Of a DNA stretch of 64,000 bases, positions 9,305 through 16,821 are shown one piece after another (positions within the stretch are counted from its first letter, which is position 1; the number at the start of each line of letters is the position of its first letter). The notes below the pieces were generated by a model that was not told where the DNA came from, did not search any database, and saw nothing but the letters and a program-made list of their open reading frames with translations. A program made the translations under genes and the position numbers. Source of the DNA: Brachybacterium aquaticum (GTDB taxonomy: Bacteria; Actinomycetota; Actinomycetes; Actinomycetales; Dermabacteraceae); NCBI RefSeq assembly GCF_014204755.1, contig NZ_JACHLZ010000001.1, positions 2,170,001 to 2,234,000 on the forward strand, read 5' to 3'.

Positions 9305-9310
9305 GACAAT
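9305..9310 (+). promoter_or_regulatory. -10-like hexamer for leaderless lplA
   Basis: GACAAT six bases before the lplA ATG and no Shine-Dalgarno: the usual spacing for an actinobacterial leaderless mRNA. Inferred. Confidence 0.4.
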
Positions 9311-9316
9311 GGCGCC

Positions 9317-10426
9317 ATGACCCAGACTGACAGCGACGGGCGCGGCGAGCGCGAGGACGGCACCGTGATGCACGGGGAGTACAAGGTCCGCGGCGGCAAG
9401 CTCGTCGCCGTCGACGTGACTGCGACGGACGGCGCCATCGCTTCCGCCCACGTGTTCGGGGACTTCTTCCTCGAGCCGGACGACGCCCTCGAGGACCTGA
9501 ACGCGGCCCTGGTGGGCATGTCCACCGAGGCGACCGCCGCGGAGCTCGCCGCGGCGATCACCGCCCGTCTCGAGGCCCGGTCCGAGCCGGTGCAGATGAT
9601 CGGCTTCGATGCCGAGGCCGTCGCGATCGCGGTGCGCCGCGCGCTCGGCCATGCCAGCAGCTGGGAGGACCTCACCTTCGACGTGATCCCGCCGGTGGTG
9701 CTGCCGCCGGTGATGCACGTGGCCCTGGACGAGGTGCTGCCCACCGAGATGGTCGCCGGTCGGCGCGGCCCCACCTTCCGCATCTGGGACTGGGACTCGG
9801 CGCTCGTGGTGATCGGCTCCTACCAGTCGCTGCGCAACGAGATCGACGCCGAGGGCGCGGCCCGCCACGGCATCGGGGTGGTGCGCCGCATCACCGGCGG
9901 CGGCGCGATGTTCATGGAGCAGGGCAACTGCATCACCTACTCCCTCGTGGTCCCCACCTCGCTCGTGGAGGGGCTGAGCTTCGAGCAGGCCTACGCCTAT
10001 CTCGACGACTGGGTGATGGGGGCGCTCGCCGAGATCGGCGTGAAGGCCCGGTACGTGCCGCTGAACGACATCGCCTCCGAGCAGGGCAAGATCGGCGGCG
10101 CCGCCCAGCGCCGCTTCGCCGGCGGAGTGCTGCTGCACCACGTGACCATGAGCTACGACATCGACGCGGACAAGATGGGCGAGGTGCTGCGCATCGGCCG
10201 GGAGAAGCTCTCGGACAAGGGCACCCGCAGCGCGAACAAGCGCGTGGACCCGATGCGCTCCCAGACCGGTCTGCCGCGCGAGCAGATCATCGAGGGGTTC
10301 CTGGACTTCTTCCGCTCCCGCTACGACTCCCGCGACAGCACCTACACCGAGGACGAGCTGGCGAGGGCCCGCGAGCTGGTGGCGACGAAGTTCGGGACCG
10401 AGGAGTGGACCGCGCGGGTGCCATGA
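9317..10426 (+). CDS. lplA: Lipoate-protein ligase A, domain-swapped
   Basis: 369 residues. Residues ~20-105 match the small accessory (C-terminal) domain of bacterial LplA (H-G-E-Y-K-V-R-G-G-K-L, then F-F-L-E-P). Residues ~120-330 form the catalytic BPL/LPL domain, with R-R-I-T-G-G-G-A-M as the lipoyl-AMP loop and a Lys in the E-Q-G-K-I-G-G-A-A-Q motif. The enzyme activates lipoate with ATP and attaches it to a lysine of 2-oxoacid dehydrogenase E2 or GcvH. The domain order is reversed relative to E. coli LplA. ATG 9317 gives a leaderless arrangement. Confidence 0.88.
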   Translation: MTQTDSDGRGEREDGTVMHGEYKVRGGKLVAVDVTATDGAIASAHVFGDFFLEPDDALEDLNAALVGMSTEATAAELAAAITARLEARSEPVQMIGFDAEAVAIAVRRALGHASSWEDLTFDVIPPVVLPPVMHVALDEVLPTEMVAGRRGPTFRIWDWDSALVVIGSYQSLRNEIDAEGAARHGIGVVRRITGGGAMFMEQGNCITYSLVVPTSLVEGLSFEQAYAYLDDWVMGALAEIGVKARYVPLNDIASEQGKIGGAAQRRFAGGVLLHHVTMSYDIDADKMGEVLRIGREKLSDKGTRSANKRVDPMRSQTGLPREQIIEGFLDFFRSRYDSRDSTYTEDELARARELVATKFGTEEWTARVP

Positions 10427-10477
10427 GGCCGGGGCGGAGGCGCCGACAGCCACCCGCCGCCCCAGCGCCCGCCCGCC

Positions 10478-11716
10478 TCACTCCCCCTCGGCCCGCCTCC
10501 ATCCCTTCATCACAGCGAACTTCACGAGCGTGGCGATGACCATCGCGCCGCCCAGCACGACGGTCTGCACGGAGACGGGGGCGTCGGGGTGCGCCGCCTC
10601 GAGCCCAGCGAGCGCCCCGGCACTGAGCGCCCAGGTCAGGCCCAGGATCACCAGGCCCTGGAGCTGATGGAGCCAGGCGAGGCGGCGGCTGCGGATCCCG
10701 AAGGTCCACGAACGGTTCATGGTCGTGTTCAGCACGGTCGCGATCATCAGCGCGACGAGGTTCGCGACCTGGGAGCCGAGCAGTCCGGTGGCGCTCAGCA
10801 GCGCGAAGCCGCCCAGGTGCAGCACGGTGGAGAGCACGCCGACGAGCGCGAAGCGGATCAGCTGGGCGGCGGTGCCGCTGCGGGGCCTGGCCCTGCCCGA
10901 GCGGGTGCGGATCTGCTCGACGGGGAGGTCCCCGTGGTGCAGGGCGACGGCGAGACGGACCACACCCGCGATGTCGTCGCGGGCGGTGCGGACCACGTCG
11001 ACCCGGGAGTCGGGGTCGTCGTACCAGTCCACGGGCACCTCGTGGATCCGCAGCCCGCACCGCTCGGCGAGGACGAGCAGCTCGGTGTCGAAGAACCAGG
11101 CGGTGTCCTCGACCAGGGGCAGCAGCTCGCGGGCGACGTCGGCCCGGATGGCTTTGAAGCCGCACTGCGCATCGGAGAAGCGCGCGCCGAGCGCGACCGA
11201 CAGTCCCAGGTTGTAGGAGCGGGAGATGAGCTCCCGCTTCATGCCCCGCACCACCCGCGAGGAGCGGTGCAGCCGGGTGCCGATCGCGAGGTCGGAGTGC
11301 CCGGACATCAGCGGCGCGACCAGCGGCCACAGCGCATCGAGGTCCGTGGAGAGGTCCACGTCCATGTACGCGAGGATCAGCGCGTCCGAGGCGGACCACA
11401 CCTGCTGCAGCGCCCGGCCGCGCCCCTTCTGGTCCAACCGCACCACCCGCACCCGCCCGGCCAGCTCACGGGAGAGCTCGGCGGCGACCTCGGGGGTGCG
11501 GTCGGTGCTGCCGTTGTCGGCGATGGTGATGCGGTACGGGTAGGGGAAGGTCTCGCGCAGGTGGGCCTCGAGCCGCCGCACGCACGCGCCGACGGTGTGC
11601 TCCTCGTTCAGCACCGGGATCACCACGTCCAGGACGGTGGTGCCGGGCTCAGCATCGCCCGGGAGCAGCGCCGTCCCCGGCGCCGGCGGGGTCTGGACGC
11701 GGGCGTCGGTGCTCAT
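10478..11716 (-). CDS. Family 2 glycosyltransferase fused to a GtrA-like membrane domain
   Basis: 412 residues. N-terminal GT-A domain: D-V-V-I-P-V-L-N-E-E near 30, D-N-G-S-T-D-R-T, the divalent-metal motif Y-M-D-V-D-L-S-T-D near 120, and G-T-R-L-H. This resembles dolichyl-/polyprenyl-phosphate sugar synthases. The C-terminal ~130 residues hold four hydrophobic segments with the GtrA pattern R-F-A-L-V-G-V-L-S-T and N-R-S-W-T-F. It probably makes polyprenyl-phosphate sugar for the neighbouring membrane glycosyltransferase. ATG overlaps that gene's stop as ATGA. Confidence 0.88.
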   Translation of the reverse strand: MSTDARVQTPPAPGTALLPGDAEPGTTVLDVVIPVLNEEHTVGACVRRLEAHLRETFPYPYRITIADNGSTDRTPEVAAELSRELAGRVRVVRLDQKGRGRALQQVWSASDALILAYMDVDLSTDLDALWPLVAPLMSGHSDLAIGTRLHRSSRVVRGMKRELISRSYNLGLSVALGARFSDAQCGFKAIRADVARELLPLVEDTAWFFDTELLVLAERCGLRIHEVPVDWYDDPDSRVDVVRTARDDIAGVVRLAVALHHGDLPVEQIRTRSGRARPRSGTAAQLIRFALVGVLSTVLHLGGFALLSATGLLGSQVANLVALMIATVLNTTMNRSWTFGIRSRRLAWLHQLQGLVILGLTWALSAGALAGLEAAHPDAPVSVQTVVLGGAMVIATLVKFAVMKGWRRAEGE

Positions 11717-13947
11717 ACCGTGCCCTCCTGCGTGGTGGCGGCCGCGTCGGTGCTCGTGAGCGGCTGGGTGAGGTCGTAGAAGGTGGTGTCGCCGATCGTG
11801 ACCTCGGTGTAGTTCTCCGCGACCCACTGGGTGATCTCGGAGGCGGTGTTCGACCCGCCGTTCTGGCCGCCGAACCCCTCGCCGGCGAGGACGTAGTGGA
11901 TCTCCCCGTCGGCCACGTACTGCTGGAACTCCTCGAGGGAGGGGCTGGGGTCCGAGCCATTGAACCCGCCGAGCGCCATGACCGGCTCCTCGGAGGCCAG
12001 CTGCAGCCCCGCCGCGTTCTGGCTGCCGATGGCAGCGGCCACCCAGGTGTACTGGTCCGCGTCCTCCTGGAGCGCGGCGACGACCTCCGCATCCGGCTCC
12101 TCGGCGTTCAGCAGACTGCCCATGCCGCCTCCCCCGCCACCGGGGGCACCGCCGACGGAGCCCGACTCGCCGCCCGATCCGCCCGGCGCGCCGCCGCTCG
12201 GCGGGGTGAAGGAGCCCGAGCCCTGGCCGGGCCCGCCGCCGGGCATGTTCCCGCCTATCGTGCCCCCGCCGTTGGAGCCGCCGCCGTTCGAGCCGCCGTC
12301 GTTCGAGCCTCCGCCGGGCATCTGCCCGCCGCCGGGGACGCCTCCGGGCATCTGCCCGGCCTGCCCGCCGCGGGACATGCCCGTAGGGCCGGCGCCGAAC
12401 CCGCCGCTCGAGGACGGGCCGGCGGTGATGATCGAGCCGGTCTTGGCGGTGGTGACGGTGCTCGCGGCGTAGGCCGCCTGGCCGGCGCCGGCGCTGAGCG
12501 CTGCGAGGACGAGCACCACGGCGAGGGTCCGCCTGCCGAAGCGTGAGGCGAGCAGGAGGCCGGCCGCCGCGAGCAGACCACTCACCAGCACGAGCACCGC
12601 CAGCCAGGTCCCGTACTCGCTCTGGCGCTGCAGGAGCACGAAGCCCCACACCCCGGTGCCGGCCGCGGCGAGCGCGAGCACCAGACGCGCCAGGAGCGAC
12701 TCGCGGTGGCGCCACACGGTCCGGGCGCCGAGGCCGACCATCGCCGCGATCGCCGGGGCGAGGGCGACCGTGTAGTACTCGTGGAAGATTCCCTGCATGA
12801 AGGAGAACACCACCGCGGTGACCAGGAACCAGCCGCCCCACACCAGGAACGAGGCCCGCACCGGGTCGGTGCGGGGGGCGCGCCGCCCCAGCCACAGCGC
12901 GCCGAGCATGAGGATCAGGGCGGCGGGGATCAGCCAGCTGATCTGACCACCGATCGCGGAGCTGAACAGGCGGGAGATGCCGGCGCCGCTGCCGAAGCCG
13001 CCGCCACCGCCGACGGAGCCGACCTCGTCGCCGCTGAGGCGGCCCAGCCCGTTGTAGCCGAAGGTCAGCTCGAGGAAGGAGTCGGTCTGGCTGCCGCCGA
13101 TGTACGGGCGCCACTGCTCGGGCACGAGCTCGACGATCGCGACCCACCAGCCGCCGGCGACCACGAGCGCGAGACCCGCGGCGAGGGTGCCGAGGATCCG
13201 CCGGCGCAGCGTCGTGTCCGCGCAGATCAGGAACGCGATCGCGAAGAACGGCACCACCAGGAAGGCCTGCAGGGTCTTGGTGAGGAACGCGAACCCGATC
13301 AGCACCCCCACCAGGGTCATCCAGCGGATCGAGCCCGTCTCGATCGCGTGCACGGTCGCCCAGGCCGCGAGGGTCATCAGCAGCACGAGCAGGGCGTCGG
13401 GGTTGTTGAAGCGGAACATCAGCACCGCGACCGGGGTGATCGCGAGCGCCGCGGCCGCGATCAGTCCGGCGGCCTCCCCTGCCACCCGCTTCACCGAGCG
13501 GTTCACCACGAACACCGACAGGATCCCCATGACCACCTGCGGCATGAGGATCGCGGCCGAGTTCAGGCCGAACAGCCGCACCGACAGCGCCATGATCCAC
13601 AGCGAGGCCGGGGGCTTGTCGACCGTGATCGAGTTCCCGGCGTCCGAGGAGCCGTAGACGAAGGCCGTCCAGTCCACGGAGCCCGCCTGCACGGCGGCGG
13701 AGTAGAACGAGTTCGCGTAGCCGTTCGCCGTGAGGTTCCAGCAGTACAGGAATCCGGTGGCGAGAAGGATCCCGAGCAGGGCGAGGGTGCCGGCGCGCGA
13801 GTCGGTCCAGTGGGTGCGCAGCGCGGCGGCGCGCGCTCCGAGGGAGCGCCGGGCCGCCGCGGCCGACGGGGCCGACGGGACCGGCGCGGCCGACGGTACC
13901 GGCGCGGCCGACGGGGCGTCCACGGTCCTGGTGTCAGAGGTGTGCAT
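11713..13947 (-). CDS. Membrane glycosyltransferase, family 39 / ArnT-PMT type
   Basis: About 744 residues. An Ala/Pro/Ser-rich tail precedes ~12 hydrophobic helices. The first extracytoplasmic loop carries N-S-F-Y-S-A-A-V-Q and D-K-P-P-A-S-L-W, typical of lipid-phosphate-sugar-dependent transferases. Between the helices and a C-terminal domain (~residues 635-744, A-L-G-G-F-N-G-S-D-P; Y-V-L-A-G-E-G-F-G-G) is a ~100-residue Gly/Pro/Ser/Asn-rich insert. The start is uncertain: 13947 gives a short polar N-terminus, the frame is open to 14040, and neither has a clear Shine-Dalgarno. The acceptor could be a cell-wall polymer or a secreted protein. Confidence 0.85.
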   Translation of the reverse strand: MHTSDTRTVDAPSAAPVPSAAPVPSAPSAAAARRSLGARAAALRTHWTDSRAGTLALLGILLATGFLYCWNLTANGYANSFYSAAVQAGSVDWTAFVYGSSDAGNSITVDKPPASLWIMALSVRLFGLNSAAILMPQVVMGILSVFVVNRSVKRVAGEAAGLIAAAALAITPVAVLMFRFNNPDALLVLLMTLAAWATVHAIETGSIRWMTLVGVLIGFAFLTKTLQAFLVVPFFAIAFLICADTTLRRRILGTLAAGLALVVAGGWWVAIVELVPEQWRPYIGGSQTDSFLELTFGYNGLGRLSGDEVGSVGGGGGFGSGAGISRLFSSAIGGQISWLIPAALILMLGALWLGRRAPRTDPVRASFLVWGGWFLVTAVVFSFMQGIFHEYYTVALAPAIAAMVGLGARTVWRHRESLLARLVLALAAAGTGVWGFVLLQRQSEYGTWLAVLVLVSGLLAAAGLLLASRFGRRTLAVVLVLAALSAGAGQAAYAASTVTTAKTGSIITAGPSSSGGFGAGPTGMSRGGQAGQMPGGVPGGGQMPGGGSNDGGSNGGGSNGGGTIGGNMPGGGPGQGSGSFTPPSGGAPGGSGGESGSVGGAPGGGGGGMGSLLNAEEPDAEVVAALQEDADQYTWVAAAIGSQNAAGLQLASEEPVMALGGFNGSDPSPSLEEFQQYVADGEIHYVLAGEGFGGQNGGSNTASEITQWVAENYTEVTIGDTTFYDLTQPLTSTDAAATTQEGTV

Positions 13948-14111
13948 GGGAGGAACCCTGGGCGCGATGCCTATGGATCTGCTGTGCAGGGCCCCAGCGA
14001 CGTCGAAGAGCCCCGCCCGCTCCCGCCTGCCGCGCCTCATCCCCGTGCCTCATCCCCGTGCCTCAGCACGCTCACAGCAGATCAATAGCCTCGCGCCCGA
14101 TCGTGAGCGCC
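13948..14111. other. Left part of the 408-bp divergent intergenic region
   Basis: Holds the start region of the glycosyltransferase gene and a short repeat (CTCATCCCCGTGC, about two copies near 14037-14062). I see no convincing promoter hexamers here. Confidence 0.4.
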
Positions 14112-14351
14112 ATGAACTCGCACCGCGCAGACCTCCACAGCGCCGACCTCCACCGCGCAGACCTCCACAGCGCCGACCTCCACCGCGCAGACCTCCACAG
14201 CGCTTCCGGCGCCGCTCCCGCCCCGGCGCCCGCCTCCCGTCCTGACGCCCCCGACGCCGCCCCGGCGCTGCGGCCCGTCGAATGGGCAGGGCGCAAGCCC
14301 GCCGTCCGCGCAGCCCTCGCCGTCGGGTCCCCCGTCGGCGTGGGAGGATGA
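14112..14351 (+). CDS. Possible small ORF with pentapeptide-like repeats
   Basis: A 79-codon reading frame from ATG 14112 that ends four bases before the response-regulator start. Residues ~5-30 follow the pentapeptide-repeat rule A-D-L-x-x (alternating A-D-L-H-S and A-D-L-H-R, five units), then an Ala/Pro-rich tail. Real pentapeptide-repeat proteins need more coils to fold, and there is no good ribosome site, only a weak GTGAGCG. It may be an upstream leader ORF coupled to the regulator or simply the read-out of a DNA repeat. Low confidence as a gene. Confidence 0.25.
   Translation: MNSHRADLHSADLHRADLHSADLHRADLHSASGAAPAPAPASRPDAPDAAPALRPVEWAGRKPAVRAALAVGSPVGVGG
14121..14204. repeat. 30-bp tandem repeat (2.8 copies) built of 15-bp half units
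   Basis: Units start at 14121, 14151 and 14181. Each 30-bp unit is two diverged 15-mers, CACCGCGCAGACCTC and CACAGCGCCGACCTC. It sits in the divergent intergenic region 150-230 bp before the response-regulator start. No spacers, so not CRISPR. Confidence 0.9.
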
Positions 14352-14355
14352 CCCC

Positions 14356-15096
14356 ATGACCGCTGGACTGGCGGCGGCGCTGAGCGCCCTCCCGCGCCTC
14401 GAACATCCCGACGGCTCCCCGATCAGGGCGCTCGTCGTCGAGGACGAGCCCACCATCGCGGACCTGCTGCGCTTCCCGCTGCAGCTGATCGGGTGGGAGG
14501 TGACCGTGGTCGGCGACGGCCTGGAGGCCGTGCGCGTGGCCCGTGACCTGCGCCCGGACGTGCTGGTGCTGGACCGGATGCTCCCCGGTCTCGAGGGGCT
14601 CGAGGTGCTGCGCCGGATCCGGCTGCTGCAGCCGGACGTCCCCTCCCTCATGCTGACGGCGCTGGATGCGCCGAGCGACCGGGTGGGCGGCCTCGCCGCC
14701 GGGGCCGACGACTACGTCACCAAGCCCTTCACCATCGAGGAGGTGCTGCTGCGCCTGCACCGCCTGGTCCAGCGCTCCGGCGTCACCGCCCGGCAGGCGA
14801 ACGAGCTGGTGGTCGGCGACCTGGTGATGAACCTCGATGCCCACGAGGTGACCCGGGGCGGCGACCCGATCGCTCTGACGGCCACCCAGTACCAGCTGCT
14901 GCAGTACCTGATGGAGAACCCCCACCGCGTGCTCTCCAAGGCGCAGATCCTCGACGCCGTGTGGAACTACGACTTCGGCGGCCAGGCCAACATCGTGGAG
15001 CTGTACATCTCCTACCTGCGCAAGAAGATCGACGTCGGCCGCGAGCCGATGATCCGCACCGTGCGCGGCGCGGGCTACATGCTCAAGCCCGCATGA
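14356..15096 (+). CDS. OmpR-family response regulator
   Basis: 246 residues. Receiver domain with acidic pocket E29-D30-E31, phosphoacceptor D73 (V-L-D-R-M-L-P-G), the conserved Thr (M-L-T-A) and Lys (V-T-K-P-F). The C-terminal winged helix (~150-245) contains the OmpR pattern L-T-A-T-Q-Y-Q-L-L and V-R-G-A-G-Y-M-L. GGAGGA precedes ATG 14356. Its stop overlaps the kinase start as ATGA, so the pair is coupled. The signal is unknown; the adjacent divergent glycosyltransferase genes are candidate targets by position only. Confidence 0.93.
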   Translation: MTAGLAAALSALPRLEHPDGSPIRALVVEDEPTIADLLRFPLQLIGWEVTVVGDGLEAVRVARDLRPDVLVLDRMLPGLEGLEVLRRIRLLQPDVPSLMLTALDAPSDRVGGLAAGADDYVTKPFTIEEVLLRLHRLVQRSGVTARQANELVVGDLVMNLDAHEVTRGGDPIALTATQYQLLQYLMENPHRVLSKAQILDAVWNYDFGGQANIVELYISYLRKKIDVGREPMIRTVRGAGYMLKPA

Positions 15097-16721
15097 GCCG
15101 AGCCCGCACGAGCCGGCCCCGCACCACGCAGGACTCCCCCGACGCCACCGGCTCCCCCGACGCCACCACCACCCCGGTGGGCCGGCGCTCGTTGCGCGCG
15201 ACCATGGTCGTGCTGCTCGCGGCGACGGTCGCGCTGCTGTGCCTCGGCGTCGGCGTGGTCACGCACGTCTCCGTCAGCGGGCACCTGCGTGATCAGCTCG
15301 ACGAGCAGCTGGGCCGCGCGGCCGACCGGCGCATGCCTCCCACGAACGGCGACTCCGGGGGCGTGGATCTCAGCGACGTCGACCCCGGCACCGTCCCCGA
15401 CCTCTCCGGCGCCCCCGCGGGCCCCGGCGCCGGCGAGTTCGAGCTCGGCGCGCTGATGCTGGCGACGGACGGGTCCCTGCAGGGCTCCTGGCGGGATGCG
15501 CAGGGCGCGATCCACGAGCTCGGCACCGAGGACCAGGAGGCCCTCGCCGCGGCCGCGACCGACGCGGTCACCTCCGTGAACCGGGACGTGTCACTGACCA
15601 TCGGCGACTACCGCGTGCACGCCGACGAGACCGGCGGCGTCGTGGTCATCACCGGACTGCCGCTCGCGACCACCACCTCCACCATCACCCGGCTCGACCT
15701 GACCCTGCTGCTGGCCGGGGTGCTCGCGACCTTGGTCGCCGGGGTGGCCGGCTCCCTCATCGTGCGGCGGGCGCTCGGCCCGCTGGAGGAGGTCACCGCC
15801 GTCGCCCGCCACATCGCCGACATGCCGCTGACCGGCGGCGACGTGGCGCTCACCGCCCGAGTGCGCCCCGAGATCGCGCGCGCCGGCACCGAGCCCGGCG
15901 AGGTGGGGCGGGCGCTGAACCTGCTCATCGACAACGTCGACGAGGCCCTCGAGGTGCGGGCGCTGAGCGAGACCCGGATGCGCCGCTTCGTGGCGGACGC
16001 CTCGCACGAGCTGCGCACCCCGCTGACCGCGATCCGCGGCTACGCCGAGATGCTGCGCTACACCGAGGAGCTCACTCCTCGCGGCGAGCAGTCCGTGGAG
16101 CGGATGGAGGCGCAGGCCGAGCGGATGACGGCGCTCGTGGAGGACATGCTGCTGCTGGCCCGGCTGGACGAGGAGGCCCTCGCCGCGGCCGGGGTCCACG
16201 GCGCGATGCGGACCGGTGCCACGTCGGGGCACGACGAGGTCGTGGAGCTCGGGGAGATCGTGGTCGACGCGGTCATGGACGCACGGGTCACCGCGCCCGG
16301 GCACAGCTGGCGGCTCGAGGTGGGGGCCGACGAGGTCCCCGTGCGCGGCGACGCCCGCCAGCTCACCCAGGTGGTGGTGAACCTCCTCGCCAACGCCCGC
16401 AAGCACACACCCGACGGGACCGAGGTGCGGGTGCGGCTCGGCACGGAGCAGGGCACGGTGGAGGGCGCCGAGAAGGGCGCCGTGACGAGCACCGCCGTGC
16501 TCGAGGTGATCGACGACGGCCCCGGCATCGACCCGGCGATCGCCGACCACGTCTTCGCCCGCTTCGCCCGTGCCGACTCCGCCCGCTCCGGCAGCGACGG
16601 CACGACCGGGCTCGGGCTCTCCATCGTCCAGGCGATCACCGAGGCGCACCACGGCCGCATCGAGGTGGACTCCCGCCCCGGCCGCACCGCGTTCACCGTG
16701 CGCCTGCCGCTCGCCTCCTGA
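15093..16721 (+). CDS. Sensor histidine kinase
   Basis: 542 residues. Polar N-terminus, first helix (~residues 36-58), extracytoplasmic domain (~60-205), second helix (~205-230, L-L-L-A-G-V-L-A-T-L-V-A-G), HAMP region, then the phosphoacceptor box D-A-S-H-E-L-R-T-P-L with His near 305. The ATPase domain has N-L-L-A-N-A-R-K-H (N box), D-D-G-P-G-I (G1) and G-L-G-L-S-I-V (G2). It resembles the TcrY/MprB-like actinobacterial kinases. It is the partner of the preceding regulator. Confidence 0.93.
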   Translation: MSRARTSRPRTTQDSPDATGSPDATTTPVGRRSLRATMVVLLAATVALLCLGVGVVTHVSVSGHLRDQLDEQLGRAADRRMPPTNGDSGGVDLSDVDPGTVPDLSGAPAGPGAGEFELGALMLATDGSLQGSWRDAQGAIHELGTEDQEALAAAATDAVTSVNRDVSLTIGDYRVHADETGGVVVITGLPLATTTSTITRLDLTLLLAGVLATLVAGVAGSLIVRRALGPLEEVTAVARHIADMPLTGGDVALTARVRPEIARAGTEPGEVGRALNLLIDNVDEALEVRALSETRMRRFVADASHELRTPLTAIRGYAEMLRYTEELTPRGEQSVERMEAQAERMTALVEDMLLLARLDEEALAAAGVHGAMRTGATSGHDEVVELGEIVVDAVMDARVTAPGHSWRLEVGADEVPVRGDARQLTQVVVNLLANARKHTPDGTEVRVRLGTEQGTVEGAEKGAVTSTAVLEVIDDGPGIDPAIADHVFARFARADSARSGSDGTTGLGLSIVQAITEAHHGRIEVDSRPGRTAFTVRLPLAS

Positions 16722-16821
16722 GCGACGGCGGGCGCTCACGGCGCGCCCACGTGGCGCACCCGACCCTCCACGACGCGGGATCGTTCTCGATCCGGCGCGC
16801 GCGCCTGGAACAATGGCCCCC

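Noticed and set aside
14121..14204. CRISPR array
   Set aside because: Repeats are contiguous with no unique spacers and no cas genes nearby.
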